Counted from the stretch's first letter, positions 53,759 to 63,935 are shown. The stretch: DNA of 64,000 bases from Enterococcus plantarum (GCF_001730295.1 NZ_MIKA01000047.1:107075-171074), one strand, 5' to 3'. Translations and numbers: made by a program. The notes: generated by a model not told the origin, from the sequence alone.

Positions 53759-54349
53759 GTGATGAACTATTTAGATGAAAATGAAGAAACAGAAGAAAAA
53801 CAACAACCAAATGCGTTTATGAAAAAATTGTTTGAAGAGCGAACAATTTTGATTTACGGAGAAATCAATCAAGATTTAGCACGAGAAGTAACATCTCAAT
53901 TATTGTTGCTAGCTGCAATGGGTGATGAGCCTATCAAAATCTTTATCAATAGCCAAGGCGGACATGTTGAAGCGGGAGATACGATTCATGATATGATTAA
54001 ATTTGTAAAACCAGAAGTGATCGTGATCGGAACTGGTTGGGTTGCAAGTGCTGGTATTACGATTTACTTAGCCGCTGAAGCGAAGAATCGTTATAGCTTA
54101 CCAAATACTCGCTATATGATCCATCAACCTGCTGGCGGTGTGCAAGGACAAAGTACAGAGATTCAAATTGAAGCCAAAGAAATCATCCGTATGCGTGAAC
54201 GTGTCAATCGCTTGATCGCTGAAGCGACAGGTCAAACTTACGAAAAAATCGCAAAAGATACAGACCGTAATTTCTGGATGTCAGCTGATGAAGCAAAAGA
54301 CTATGGAATGATTTCTAAAATCATCCAAACAAGTGATGAAATCAACTAA
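53759..54349 (+). CDS. clpP: ClpP1-like protease subunit with Asn in place of catalytic Asp
   Basis: A 196-residue Clp proteolytic subunit of the minor type found besides standard ClpP in some Firmicutes (Listeria ClpP1-like). The nucleophile is S97 in GWVASAGITI and the histidine H122 in MIHQPAGG. At the third triad position the sequence reads DTDRNFWMSADEAKDYG, with N171 where ordinary ClpP has Asp; Listeria ClpP1 shows the same change. Such subunits are poorly active alone and work in mixed rings with ClpP2. The start is GTG at 53759 or ATG at 53762, both after GGAGG. CtsR control indicates a stress role. Confidence 0.92.
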   Translation: MMNYLDENEETEEKQQPNAFMKKLFEERTILIYGEINQDLAREVTSQLLLLAAMGDEPIKIFINSQGGHVEAGDTIHDMIKFVKPEVIVIGTGWVASAGITIYLAAEAKNRYSLPNTRYMIHQPAGGVQGQSTEIQIEAKEIIRMRERVNRLIAEATGQTYEKIAKDTDRNFWMSADEAKDYGMISKIIQTSDEIN

Positions 54350-54368
54350 ACTGAAAAAGAGATTGGAC

Positions 54369-54415
54369 AAACACTCATGATGGCTAGTGCTCTCATGGGT
54401 GTTTGTTTTAGACTC
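54369..54415 (+). terminator. Terminator of the clpP paralog
   Basis: AAACACTCATGA pairs with TCATGGGTGTTT (one G-U) around 12 bases, with a T-rich tail. Confidence 0.8.
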
Positions 54416-54519
54416 TTTTTTAAAAGCTTGAGAAAAATAGACTTTTTCAGATTCCTCTTGTCATCTACCTATGTTAAAGTGTAAAATTAAGTAATTACCA
54501 AAAGAAAGTAGGAAAGATT

Positions 54520-54954
54520 GTGAAACCAAATTTAGGCTATTATGTTCAAAACATCAATGATATTGTAAAAGAAACAGAAGAAGTCGGCGAAAAAATGAAT
54601 GAATACTACGAAGAAGTACGCAAAGCGATCGACGAGGAAAAAACAACGGAGTTAGCGCCAGAAAGAATTGCCGAAATTCAACGTATTTTCCAAGATGGAA
54701 CAAAAGAATATACACTTATGTTAGAAAAAGTTAGTCAATTACGTCCGCCAGCACGTGTAATGGGAATCCACAAAAAATTTGAACGCTCTTACATTGAATA
54801 CTTAGCTGGATGTAACGAAATGATTTTATCTTTAGATCCTGAAAAAGGGATCGATATTGATTTATTTAATACCTCTGAAGAAAAGCAAGACAAAGCAACG
54901 GATGATATTTCATTCGCAATTACTCGAATGAGCAATCTTTTATTAAAAAAATAA
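54520..54954 (+). CDS. Hypothetical helical protein, 144 residues
   Basis: A 144-residue soluble protein rich in Glu and Lys, predicted nearly all helical (EETEEVGEKMNEYYEEVRKA and following). It has PPARVMGIHKKFERSYIEYL in the middle and no cysteine cluster or membrane segment. It starts at GTG with GTAGGAAAG upstream. I do not recognise the family; a coiled-coil or four-helix fold is likely. It lies downstream of the clpP paralog, after its terminator. Confidence 0.7.
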   Translation: MKPNLGYYVQNINDIVKETEEVGEKMNEYYEEVRKAIDEEKTTELAPERIAEIQRIFQDGTKEYTLMLEKVSQLRPPARVMGIHKKFERSYIEYLAGCNEMILSLDPEKGIDIDLFNTSEEKQDKATDDISFAITRMSNLLLKK

Positions 54955-55018
54955 AAATAAAAACTAGAAAAATGACCAAAAAAAGATGAAATTCATTTCT
55001 TTTTAATGTTATTTTTAG

Positions 55019-55047
55019 TAGACAATGAAAAAGATGTATTGTATTAT
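55019..55047 (+). promoter_or_regulatory. Promoter of a candidate small RNA
   Basis: TAGACA (55019-55024), 17 bases and TATTAT (55042-55047); no gene follows in this direction. Confidence 0.6.
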
Positions 55048-55054
55048 ATATTCA

Positions 55055-55140
55055 TACCAACAACAACCTTTTTATTTTTCATTTTACTCTTATTGAGTAA
55101 TACTCCTTTTCCATCGGCCTTTTCAGCCGATGGTTTTTTT
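55055..55140 (+). ncRNA. Candidate small RNA, about 85 bases
   Basis: Between the promoter at 55019-55047 and a strong terminator (CCATCGGC/GCCGATGG, 55111-55133, then seven T residues) lies about 55 bases of C/U/A-rich, unstructured sequence with AACAACAACC, a small ACTC/GAGT hairpin and CTCCTTTTCC. The last could pair with ribosome-binding sites. There is no start codon with a ribosome site. The layout is that of a trans-acting sRNA; targets are unknown. Confidence 0.5.
55111..55140 (+). terminator. Strong terminator
   Basis: CCATCGGC and GCCGATGG pair around CTTTTCA and are followed by seven T residues. Confidence 0.9.
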
Positions 55141-55277
55141 ATTATTTGTTTGAAAAAAACATCTTTTTGAGTGTAAATATTTATCATTTGTATTTTTAGT
55201 TATTTTATTTATTTGGTGGAATACGGATTAATCTGTTATTTTTAAACGATAAATAGTCAAAAGAATGGCACACATAG

Positions 55278-55322
55278 AAAAAGGACTAAAGCAAAACGTT
55301 TAAGTTCTGCTTTAGTCCTTTC
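55278..55322 (-). terminator. Terminator of the small minus-strand operon
   Basis: AAAGGACTAAAGCA pairs perfectly with TGCTTTAGTCCTTT; on the minus strand it ends CCTTTTTC. Confidence 0.85.
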
Positions 55323-55344
55323 TAATCTCACGACAATTAGTTTA

Positions 55345-55506
55345 TTAATTTTCTACATTACGAACATAATCATCAAAATACTGAACAAGATCGGATTTGA
55401 TCTTTTGGTATTCTGCTTCAGTGTATTCACGTTCTTCGATATTCCCATTAAAAAATGGGATTTCCAACTCTTCGCGCAAGCGATCCAATACTTCGCTTTG
55501 ATCCAT
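55345..55506 (-). CDS. Small acidic protein, 53 residues
   Basis: Reads MDQSEVLDRLREELEIPFFN, then GNIEEREYTEAEYQKIKSDL and VQYFDDYVRNVEN: an acidic, helical protein. GAAGGTG lies about five bases upstream of the ATG. It follows the 55539-55895 gene by 32 bases on the same strand and is directly followed by a strong minus-strand terminator, so the two form an operon. Family not recognised. It is short and easily missed in routine gene calls. Confidence 0.65.
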   Translation of the reverse strand: MDQSEVLDRLREELEIPFFNGNIEEREYTEAEYQKIKSDLVQYFDDYVRNVEN

Positions 55507-55538
55507 CTGGGCACCTTCTTTACCTGTTGTCTACTCTA

Positions 55539-55895
55539 TTATAAAACATTAAAATCATTCGTCAACTGCTCAAAAGAATCTTTCATAGCTGTCAACTTAT
55601 TATAAAGTAGGATGCTGTCATCATCTTCAAGTAAAAAGACCTGTTTTAACTCAAAATAAAAATCTTCAAACGCCTTAAAAAAAGGTTGAACTTCAGATGC
55701 AGTTAACTCATCATTACTGAAATAAAAGACACGTACACTATGGTAGTATGTGAAGACTTCATTGATATTCAAAAGAATACGTGTGTCTTCAGGACGTGGA
55801 CGGCTTGTGACTAAATCGTATAAAGATGAGCTTTTTGTATGGATCTCAGATAAATAAGATAAGAGTAATTCCACTTTTTCATTACTTGCTGACAT
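55539..55895 (-). CDS. Hypothetical helical protein, 118 residues
   Basis: A 118-residue soluble, helical, acidic protein starting MSASNEKVELLLSYLSEIHT. It has SRPRPEDTRILLNINEVFTY in the middle and a Phe-rich amphipathic segment (FFKAFEDFYFELKQVF). The ATG at 55895 is eight bases after GGAGG. It heads a two-gene unit with the 53-residue protein. I do not recognise the family. It lies divergent from the methionine T-box. Confidence 0.7.
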   Translation of the reverse strand: MSASNEKVELLLSYLSEIHTKSSSLYDLVTSRPRPEDTRILLNINEVFTYYHSVRVFYFSNDELTASEVQPFFKAFEDFYFELKQVFLLEDDDSILLYNKLTAMKDSFEQLTNDFNVL

Positions 55896-56004
55896 TAAAT
55901 CGACCTCCAATTTCCTTAATTATAATAAAAAATAGTGAGAAAGAGAAATAGGACACTCAGTTGACAAGGGAAAATTAGAAAAAAAGAAGAAAAAAGAAAA
56001 AACA

Positions 56005-56033
56005 TTGACAATGAAATGAGAATGCTCTAATAT
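56005..56033 (+). promoter_or_regulatory. Promoter of the T-box/metY transcript
   Basis: A perfect TTGACA (56005-56010), 17 bases and TAATAT (56028-56033). Confidence 0.85.
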
Positions 56034-56039
56034 TAACGT

Positions 56040-56336
56040 CATAAATAAAACTCATTGAAAAGAAGAGTACACAAGCAGACATTGAAATTTAGCTGATTAT
56101 GATGATTTTAGCTAGAATTAGAGAGCTTTCGTTTGGTGAAAGAAAGTAATGGACACTTGTCGAAAATGATCTTGGAGAGGAAAAGTCAGATTGATTTTTA
56201 CGGCAGCTACCGTTAACAAGGCACCAAATCAAGAAGAAATTTGGCGTTTGGATCGAGATGGAGAATTTTTCCAATAAAGGTGGTACCGCGACAGTCGCCC
56301 TTTACTAGGTTACAACTAGTAGGGGCGACTTTTTTG
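56040..56336 (+). promoter_or_regulatory. T-box riboswitch, methionine specifier
   Basis: The leader carries the T-box sequence AAAGGTGGTACCGCGAC (about 56276-56292). It also carries a stem I region with AATTAGAGAGC and a specifier loop CGAAAATGATC whose codon ATG (56166-56168) means methionine. The terminator (56293-56335, AGTCGCCC...GGGGCGACT then six T residues) competes with the antiterminator. Uncharged tRNA-Met would switch on the downstream sulfhydrylase gene. This agrees with its function. Confidence 0.92.
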
Positions 56337-56375
56337 GTTTCTTTTTAATGAGAATAAAAGAAAGAGGTGGTCATT

Positions 56376-56426
56376 ATGCAAGAAGGTGACATGAGTATCA
56401 ACGATGTAAAAAAACAAATCCAATAA
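56376..56426 (+). CDS. Very short ORF between the T-box and metY
   Basis: MQEGDMSINDVKKQIQ, 16 codons, with AAGAGGTGG eight bases upstream. It ends 24 bases before the metY start. It may be a translated leader peptide or the start of a lost gene. Confidence 0.3.
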   Translation: MQEGDMSINDVKKQIQ

Positions 56427-56443
56427 AAATTGAAAAGGGATGA

Positions 56444-57730
<1,287 letters not shown>

Positions 57731-57795
57731 TGGAGTGAATCAACGCTGAGAAGCTGCTTTTTCTTAGCTTTGTTAAAAAAATTCTCATAAAACCA

Positions 57796-57824
57796 TTGAC
57801 TTTGTTTTAAAAGTTCGGTATCTT
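57796..57824 (+). promoter_or_regulatory. Promoter of the leu operon
   Basis: TTGACT (57796-57801), 17 bases and TATCTT (57819-57824); the leader begins near 57831. Confidence 0.65.
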
Positions 57825-57848
57825 TAACACTATAGTTTGAATTATTCA

Positions 57849-57863
57849 AAAATTCTGACAATA
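57849..57863 (+). promoter_or_regulatory. Possible CodY box
   Basis: AAAATTCTGACAATA agrees at 11 of 15 positions with the CodY consensus AATTTTCWGAAAATT. It lies just downstream of the predicted start of the leu transcript. Confidence 0.35.
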
Positions 57864-57879
57864 AAGGATGTTGAAGAAG

Positions 57880-57939
57880 ATGAACAAGCAGACAACGACA
57901 ATTACATTCTTATTATTACTGAAGGACTCATCACACTGA
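57880..57939 (+). CDS. leu leader peptide
   Basis: Encodes MNKQTTTITFLLLLKDSSH, 19 residues with four consecutive leucine codons (TTA TTA TTA CTG). Its position between the leu promoter and a terminator, about 320 bases before leuA, is that of a ribosome-stalling attenuation peptide: lack of charged leucyl-tRNA would stall the ribosome at the Leu run. An AAAGGA-like site lies upstream of the ATG. Confidence 0.8.
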   Translation: MNKQTTTITFLLLLKDSSH

Positions 57940-58011
57940 TTTTTAGAAACCAGCTGCAGCACAGCTTTTTCTTATCAGACGTTGAGAGTCCTGTTTTCGC
58001 ATTGCATGAAC

Positions 58012-58048
58012 GGGATGACAAGCATCCCATATCGTGGGGTGCTTTTTT
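58012..58048 (+). terminator. leu attenuator: competing hairpins
   Basis: The terminator stem AAGCATCCC/GGGGTGCTT (58020-58043) is followed by six T residues. The same CATCCC can instead pair with the GGGATG just upstream (58012-58017), which would prevent the terminator. Mutually exclusive pairing fits attenuation of the leu operon. Confidence 0.75.
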
Positions 58049-58053
58049 GTTGC

Positions 58054-58203
58054 AAAACACAGCGACTGCTTGCAGAGCTGATGTTGCGCAATACTTGGCG
58101 AGCGAAACGAGAGAAGTTTCATTCGTCTAAAACACAGCGACTGCTTGCAGAGCTGATGATGCACAATACTTGGCGAACGAAGCGAGAGAAGTTTCATTCG
58201 TTT
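58054..58203 (+). repeat. Tandem 75-bp duplication in the leu leader
   Basis: Two head-to-tail copies (58054-58128 and 58129-58203) begin AAAACACAGCGACTGCTTGC and end in a hairpin GCGAAACGAGAGAAGTTTCA-type element. They differ at about six positions, so the duplication is not very recent. It lies between the attenuator and leuA. Confidence 0.9.
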
Positions 58204-58261
58204 CACCTAACCTAAAAAATGAAAAAAACCATTTACTCAATTCAGAAGGGATGTATGAAAA

Positions 58262-59788
58262 ATGAAGACTATCCAATTTTTTGACACGACTCTAAGAGAT
58301 GGCGAACAAACACCAGGTGTAAATTTCAACACCAAAGAAAAAGTTCAAATCGCCAAACAACTAGAAAAATGGGGCATCGATACGATCGAAGCAGGATTTC
58401 CAATCGCATCAGTTGGTGATTTTGAAGCAGTTAAAGCCATCGCAGAAAATGCTGAAAAAATGACCGTCGCAGGTTTGGCACGGTGCCAAAAAGCCGACAT
58501 CGATCGCGCTCATGAAGCGTTACAAAATGCCAAGCACCCACAAATCCATGTGTTTCTAGCAACAAGTCCCGTTCATATGGAATTTAAACTAAAAATGTCA
58601 CCAGACGAAGTAATTGCTTCTATTAAAGAACACGTTAGCTACGCCAAAACAAAATTCGAAAAAGTCCAATTTTCACCAGAAGATGCAACTAGAACAGACA
58701 AACAATTTCTACTAAAAGCCGTTCAAACAGCCATTGATGCAGGCGCGACAATCATTAATGTGCCTGATACAGTCGGTTATTCTAACCCAACAGAATACGG
58801 TGCACTATTTAAATTTTTGATTGAAAATATCCAAAGTGACGAAGAAATTATTTTCTCTTCTCATTGCCACGATGACCTAGGAATGGCAACGGCCAATGCC
58901 TTAGCAGCTATCGAAAATGGGGCTCGTCGAGTTGAAGGTACCCTCAACGGTATTGGCGAACGAGCTGGGAATACCGCACTTGAAGAAGTAGCGTTGGCTC
59001 TATATATCAGAAAAGATTTCTACGAAGCCCAAAGCAACATCACATTGAAGGAAACCAAAAGAACTAGCGATCTCGTCAGTCGTCTATCGGGTGTTGCAGT
59101 ACCAAGAAATAAAGCAATCATCGGAGCGAATGCCTATGCACACGAATCAGGGATCCATCAAGATGGCGTACTGAAAAATCCTGATACCTACGAAATCATC
59201 ACACCATCACTTGTTGGGGTAAACGAAAACTCATTGCCACTAGGCAAACTTTCTGGTCGACATGCATTTGCGACTAAGATGGAAGCGCTAGGCTACCAAT
59301 TAACAGAAGACGAATTAAAAGACGCCTTCAAACGATTTAAATCATTAGCGGATAAAAAGAAACAAGTCACAGAAGACGATTTGATCGCGCTAATGGTTGG
59401 ACAATCGCAAGAATGTAGCGAAGATTATCGCTTAGAACGAGTCCAATTACAATACGTTTCTGACGGCAGTCAAGGAGCGATCGTGTCCATCAATACAGGT
59501 GGAGACGAAAGTAAAACAGAATCAGCGATCGGTTCTGGTAGTATCCAAGCGATCTATAACTCAATCGATAAAATATTTGTTCAAAAACCAGAACTAAAAG
59601 AGTATTATATCAAAGCCATTACAGGCGGTGAAGATGCCCAAGCTGAAGTTCATGTAACCTTAGCAGATACTGAAAACAACAAACAATTCAACGGCATCGG
59701 CATCGATTTTGATGTCTTGCAAGCTTCAGCGAAAGCCTATGTCAAAGCCAGTGAACAATTTCAAAAAGAAGTGGGGAAAGCCAAATGA
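58262..59788 (+). CDS. leuA: 2-isopropylmalate synthase
   Basis: First committed enzyme of leucine synthesis; condenses acetyl-CoA with 2-oxoisovalerate. The 508 residues hold a TIM-barrel catalytic domain with [16 protein letters not shown], the metal site [12 protein letters not shown] and [12 protein letters not shown], and [16 protein letters not shown] in the linker. A C-terminal regulatory domain (about 390-508) should bind leucine for feedback inhibition. It is the first gene of leuABCD, behind the leader-peptide attenuator. AAGGGATG lies upstream of the ATG. Its stop overlaps the leuB start by four bases. Confidence 0.97.
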   Translation: MKTIQFFDTTLRDGEQTPGVNFNTKEKVQIAKQLEKWGIDTIEAGFPIASVGDFEAVKAIAENAEKMTVAGLARCQKADIDRAHEALQNAKHPQIHVFLATSPVHMEFKLKMSPDEVIASIKEHVSYAKTKFEKVQFSPEDATRTDKQFLLKAVQTAIDAGATIINVPDTVGYSNPTEYGALFKFLIENIQSDEEIIFSSHCHDDLGMATANALAAIENGARRVEGTLNGIGERAGNTALEEVALALYIRKDFYEAQSNITLKETKRTSDLVSRLSGVAVPRNKAIIGANAYAHESGIHQDGVLKNPDTYEIITPSLVGVNENSLPLGKLSGRHAFATKMEALGYQLTEDELKDAFKRFKSLADKKKQVTEDDLIALMVGQSQECSEDYRLERVQLQYVSDGSQGAIVSINTGGDESKTESAIGSGSIQAIYNSIDKIFVQKPELKEYYIKAITGGEDAQAEVHVTLADTENNKQFNGIGIDFDVLQASAKAYVKASEQFQKEVGKAK

Positions 59789-60831
59789 GCAAACGAATCG
59801 TAGCATTGCCAGGAGATGGCATCGGAGCCGAAATCATGGATAGCGCGCTAAACATTTTTGCCGAAGTCATGGTGCAAGATAATCTCGATTTTGACATTGA
59901 ACGTTTTGCCTTTGGCGGCGCGGGTATTGATGCACAAGGTGATCCTTTACCAGATTCAACTTTAAAAGCCTGTGAAAAAGCTGATGCAATTTTACTAGGT
60001 GCCATCGGTGGTCCAAAATGGGACAATGCACCAAAACGACCTGAACAAGGTTTACTAGGTCTAAGAAAAGCTTTAGGACTTTTTGCCAATATTCGTCCAA
60101 TTTCCGTACCTGATGCAGTGGTTCATTTATCTCCATTAAAAGAAGAAAACGTACGAGGTGTTGATTTTGTAGTCGTTCGTGAACTAACAGGTGGTATCTA
60201 CTTTGGCGAAAAAGAACTAGGGGAAACCGAAGCCTCAGACCTATGTATCTATTCAAAAGCTGAGATCCAACGTATTATTAGAAAAGCCTTTGAAATCGCT
60301 CGTACTAGAAACAAAAAAGTCACCTCTGTCGATAAAGCCAATGTACTAGCAACCAGTAAATTATGGCGTCAAACAGCCGAAGAAGTGGCACAAGAATTCC
60401 CAGATTGTACTTTAGAGCATCAACTAGTTGATTCAGCGGCAATGGTCATGATTCAAAAACCAAAAGCCTTTGACGTAATCGTTACAGAAAATCTATTTGG
60501 CGATATCCTAAGTGATGAAGCATCAGTGATTCCAGGCTCACTAGGGATGATGCCAAGTGCCAGTCACAGCGAATCTGGTCCCTCATTATACGAGCCAATC
60601 CATGGTTCAGCACCAGACATCGCCAATCAAAATATTGCCAATCCAATGTCGATGATTTTGTCAGTAGCGATGATGTTACGCCAATCATTTGGCTTAGAAA
60701 GCTCAGCAAAGAAAATCGAAGAGGCTTGCGATCGTGTCATGAATCAAGGAATCCTAACCACAGACCTAGGTGGTAAAGCGACAACAACAGACTTTACAGA
60801 AGCTATAATAACAGAATTGAGAGGTGCTTAA
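59785..60831 (+). CDS. leuB: 3-isopropylmalate dehydrogenase
   Basis: A 348-residue NAD-dependent oxidative decarboxylase, third step of leucine synthesis. [25 protein letters not shown], the metal-binding aspartates in [14 protein letters not shown] and [15 protein letters not shown] are all present. Its ATG overlaps the end of leuA (ATGA), so translation is coupled. GGGGAAAGCC lies upstream. Normal length and no damage. Confidence 0.97.
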   Translation: MSKRIVALPGDGIGAEIMDSALNIFAEVMVQDNLDFDIERFAFGGAGIDAQGDPLPDSTLKACEKADAILLGAIGGPKWDNAPKRPEQGLLGLRKALGLFANIRPISVPDAVVHLSPLKEENVRGVDFVVVRELTGGIYFGEKELGETEASDLCIYSKAEIQRIIRKAFEIARTRNKKVTSVDKANVLATSKLWRQTAEEVAQEFPDCTLEHQLVDSAAMVMIQKPKAFDVIVTENLFGDILSDEASVIPGSLGMMPSASHSESGPSLYEPIHGSAPDIANQNIANPMSMILSVAMMLRQSFGLESSAKKIEEACDRVMNQGILTTDLGGKATTTDFTEAIITELRGA

Positions 60832-60832
60832 T

Positions 60833-62209
60833 ATGGGAAAAACACTATTTGATAAACTTTGGGAACAACATGTGGTATCAGGCGTTGCAGGAGAACCGCA
60901 GCTACTTTACGTCAATCTTCATCTAATCCACGAAGTCACCTCGCCACAAGCCTTTGAAGGACTAAGAGAAGCAGGTCGAAAAGTCCGTCGACCAGATAGA
61001 ACCTTTGGGACGATGGATCATAACGTACCAACACAAGATATTTTTAACATCACAGACTTGGTGGCAAAAAAACAAATCGAAGCCTTGCAGAAAAACTGTG
61101 AAGAATTCGGTGTAACGCTGTGTGATAACGGCAGTGACCGTCAGGGAATCGTGCATATGGTGGGCCCCGAAACAGGGTTGACACAACCAGGAAAAATCAT
61201 TGTTTGCGGGGATTCGCATACGGCAACTCACGGCGCATTCGGAGCCTTGGCATTCGGTATTGGGACCAGTGAAGTGGAACATGTTTTTGCCACACAATGC
61301 ATTTGGCAAAATAAGCCAAAATCAATGGGTGTTAAAATTACTGGAAAACTAGCCAAAGGCGTATATGCCAAAGATATTATTCTTGCCTTGATCGCAAAAT
61401 ATGGGGTTGATTTTGGTGTCGGACATGCGGTTGAATTTTACGGTGAAACGATTGAAAATCTAACGATGGAAGAACGCATGACCATCTGTAACATGGCCAT
61501 CGAAGGCGGCGCAAAAATGGGGATGATGGCACCAGATGAAAAAACCTTTGAATACGTGCGTGGCAGAGAGTATGCACCAAAAGATATGGATGCGGCAATT
61601 GCTGATTGGAAAAAACTACCAAGCGATCCAGACGCAACTTATGATGTGGATCTAGAATTGAACGCAGATGAACTGGTTCCCTTCATCACATGGGGCACAA
61701 ATCCAGAAATGGGCATCCCAATCACCGGAACATTCCCAGAAATCAAAGATATGAACGACGAACGTGCCTATAACTACATGGATCTAAAACCAGGACAACG
61801 CCCATCAGATATCGAAATCGGCTACGTTTTTATTGGCTCATGTACCAACGGACGACTATCCGATTTGGAAGAAGCGGCTCGTATCGTAAAAGGCAAAAAA
61901 GTCAAAGAAGGTATTACGGCAATCGTAGTCCCAGGCTCAAGGCCCGTTCGTAAAGCAGCCGAGAAAATCGGTTTGGATAAACTCTTCATTGAAGCAGGCT
62001 TTGAATGGCGTGAACCAGGCTGCTCTATGTGTCTAGGCATGAACCCAGACCAAGTACCAGCGGGTGTTCACTGCGCCTCAACCTCGAACCGAAACTTTGA
62101 AGGACGTCAAGGCAAAGGGGCAAGAACCCATCTTTGTAGCCCAGCAATGGCAGCAACAGCCGCAATCGAAGGAACATTTAGAGACATTAGAGAGGAGCTT
62201 GGTGCATAA
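60833..62209 (+). CDS. leuC: 3-isopropylmalate dehydratase, large subunit
   Basis: A 458-residue aconitase-family subunit that isomerises 2- to 3-isopropylmalate with LeuD. The three cysteines for the 4Fe-4S cluster are present in FIGSCTNGR and [11 protein letters not shown], and the active-site [14 protein letters not shown] is conserved. The start is the ATG at 60833 after GAGAGGTG, one base after the leuB stop; an upstream in-frame TTG is less likely. Its TAA overlaps the leuD ATG (TAATG). Confidence 0.97.
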   Translation: MGKTLFDKLWEQHVVSGVAGEPQLLYVNLHLIHEVTSPQAFEGLREAGRKVRRPDRTFGTMDHNVPTQDIFNITDLVAKKQIEALQKNCEEFGVTLCDNGSDRQGIVHMVGPETGLTQPGKIIVCGDSHTATHGAFGALAFGIGTSEVEHVFATQCIWQNKPKSMGVKITGKLAKGVYAKDIILALIAKYGVDFGVGHAVEFYGETIENLTMEERMTICNMAIEGGAKMGMMAPDEKTFEYVRGREYAPKDMDAAIADWKKLPSDPDATYDVDLELNADELVPFITWGTNPEMGIPITGTFPEIKDMNDERAYNYMDLKPGQRPSDIEIGYVFIGSCTNGRLSDLEEAARIVKGKKVKEGITAIVVPGSRPVRKAAEKIGLDKLFIEAGFEWREPGCSMCLGMNPDQVPAGVHCASTSNRNFEGRQGKGARTHLCSPAMAATAAIEGTFRDIREELGA

Positions 62210-62796
62210 TGGAGGCATTTACACAACATACAGGAACTACGGTTCCACTAATGAACGACAATATCGATACCGATCAAATCATTCCAAAATCATTTCTAAA
62301 ACGAATCGAAAAAACGGGCTTTGGCGAGTTTTTATTTGATGAATGGCGTTATTTGCCAGACCGTACACCAAATCCAGAATTTACCTTAAATGAACCACAA
62401 TACAAAGACGCGACAATTCTGATTTCTGGTGATAACTTTGGTTCAGGTTCATCACGAGAGCATGCGGCTTGGGCATTGGATGATTATGGCTTTCGAGCAA
62501 TTATTGCAGGAAGTTTCAGTGATATTTTTTATATGAATGCGACGAAAAATGGACTATTGCCAATTGTGTTGAAGCAAGAAGAATTGGATGCATTGGCTGG
62601 TCTTAAAGCAGATGAAATGATTACGATTGATTTACCTGCCCAACAAGTGGTGACACCTAATGGAACGTATTCTTTTGAAATTGATAGCACTTGGAAGCAC
62701 AAATTGGTGAATGGGTTAGATGATATTGCTATTAGTTTGACACATGATGCTGAAATTGCGGCTTATGAAGCGAAGATTCCGGCTTATTGGCAATAG
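62209..62796 (+). CDS. leuD: 3-isopropylmalate dehydratase, small subunit
   Basis: A 195-residue swivel-domain subunit that completes isopropylmalate isomerase. Typical segments are [37 protein letters not shown] and [20 protein letters not shown]. It starts within the last base of leuC, with GAGAGGAG upstream. Last gene of the operon, followed by a terminator. With leuABC intact, leucine synthesis from 2-oxoisovalerate is possible; ilv genes are not in the window. Confidence 0.97.
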   Translation: MEAFTQHTGTTVPLMNDNIDTDQIIPKSFLKRIEKTGFGEFLFDEWRYLPDRTPNPEFTLNEPQYKDATILISGDNFGSGSSREHAAWALDDYGFRAIIAGSFSDIFYMNATKNGLLPIVLKQEELDALAGLKADEMITIDLPAQQVVTPNGTYSFEIDSTWKHKLVNGLDDIAISLTHDAEIAAYEAKIPAYWQ

Positions 62797-62818
62797 TAAA
62801 ATAGTAAATAGTAAGAAT

Positions 62819-62853
62819 GCCGCATCGATAACGGTTTTCGTTGCGGCTTTTTT
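62819..62853 (+). terminator. Terminator of the leu operon
   Basis: GCCGCA and TGCGGC pair across an inner GATAACG/CGTT structure and are followed by six T residues. Confidence 0.85.
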
Positions 62854-62880
62854 CATTCGATCGTTAGGAGCGTGAACCCA

Positions 62881-63627
62881 ATGGAATGGGATGCAAAAAA
62901 ATATAATACGACACATGATTTTATTTTTAAATATGGCGCTGGATTGTTAGCGTTATTACCGAAAGAGCCTAAAAAAGTGTTGGATATTGGTTCTGGAACG
63001 GGAGCATTGACAAATCAAATTGCAGAACTCGGTCATAAAGTGACAGGGATCGATCAATCTGCAAATATGATCAATCAAGCAAAAGAAAGCTATCCTGATT
63101 TGAATTTTTTACAGGAAGATATCTTAAATCCCTCAGATCAAATTGGACTGTATGATATTGCTTTTTCAAATGCAGTGTTTCATTGGATCACTGATCAAGA
63201 GTTGTTAGTGAAAAATATCAGTGAGCATCTAAACGTAAATGGACAATTGATTTGTGAGTTTGGTGCAGTTGGGAATGTCCAGGCGATTAGAGAAGCATTT
63301 GGTCGTGAGTTAAAAACGTTTGGCCAACCTTTCGAAGAGCCATTTTGCTTTACGTCGATTACGGATTATCGGACTTTACTTAAAAAGCATTGTTTTGAGG
63401 TTGTAGAAATTTTAGAATATGATCGTCCAACACCGCTTAAAGGTGGGAGAGCTGGTTTGAGAGAGTGGATGGAACAGTTTTATACTGATGAATTAGGTGC
63501 ATTATCTGGGGATCAGAAAGAGAAGCTGCTTGAGAATATGGAGCGGGATTTGGCGCCTAGATTGTGGAAAGAGGATCATTGGGAAGCCGACTATCGAAGG
63601 TTGAAAATAAAAGCTGTGAAAATCTAG
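62881..63627 (+). CDS. SAM-dependent methyltransferase, class I
   Basis: A 248-residue cytosolic methyltransferase. Motif I KVLDIGSGTGALTNQIAELG, the acidic end of strand 2 (VTGIDQSANMI), NFLQEDILN and IAFSNAVFHWI form the SAM-binding fold. The FHW after motif IV resembles trans-aconitate methyltransferases, but the substrate is unknown. I prefer the ATG at 62881 with GGAG ten bases upstream over a GTG at 62872 that abuts that site. It follows the leu operon beyond a terminator. Confidence 0.87.
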   Translation: MEWDAKKYNTTHDFIFKYGAGLLALLPKEPKKVLDIGSGTGALTNQIAELGHKVTGIDQSANMINQAKESYPDLNFLQEDILNPSDQIGLYDIAFSNAVFHWITDQELLVKNISEHLNVNGQLICEFGAVGNVQAIREAFGRELKTFGQPFEEPFCFTSITDYRTLLKKHCFEVVEILEYDRPTPLKGGRAGLREWMEQFYTDELGALSGDQKEKLLENMERDLAPRLWKEDHWEADYRRLKIKAVKI

Positions 63628-63806
63628 AGATAACTACAATACTACTAAGTAGAAAAAGAAATTGCCATAAATAGTATATGCTAATTTGGATCAAGATTTC
63701 GATCAGAAATAGGATAATGTTGACTCAAGATAGCATAAAAACGCTGCAGTTTTGACCGTAGATGTGATGGATTTGATAGAAATACAGAAGGGAACAAACG
63801 CACATC
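63628..63806. other. Gene-free stretch
   Basis: No ORF with a ribosome site and no clear structure was seen between the methyltransferase and the terminator at 63807. Confidence 0.4.
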
Positions 63807-63855
63807 AAAAATAGGAAGCTTGGAAATAGTTATTTTCCAAACTTCCTATTTTTTT
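63807..63855. terminator. Bidirectional terminator
   Basis: AAAAATAGGAAGCTTGGAAA pairs with TTTCCAAACTTCCTATTTTT (one mismatch) around a 7-base loop, with T residues after it. Confidence 0.88.
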
Positions 63856-63898
63856 GCGGTTCATGTTTCTACACTTCGGGTTTTATGTGTGATTTTTG

Positions 63899-63935
63899 AA
63901 ATATCTTGAAAGAATTAAGTTCAAGATATTTTTAT
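63899..63935. terminator. Second terminator-like hairpin at the window end
   Basis: AAATATCTTGAA and TTCAAGATATTT form a 12-bp stem around 9 bases, followed by TTTATT. It may serve a minus-strand gene beyond the window. Confidence 0.6.

Noticed and set aside
57837..58130. 97-codon plus ORF across the leu leader
   Set aside because: It crosses the attenuator terminator and part of the tandem repeat and is out of frame with the leucine-rich peptide, which explains the region better.
58054..58203. Tandem repeat as a CRISPR array
   Set aside because: Two contiguous 75-bp copies without spacers; it is a plain duplication.
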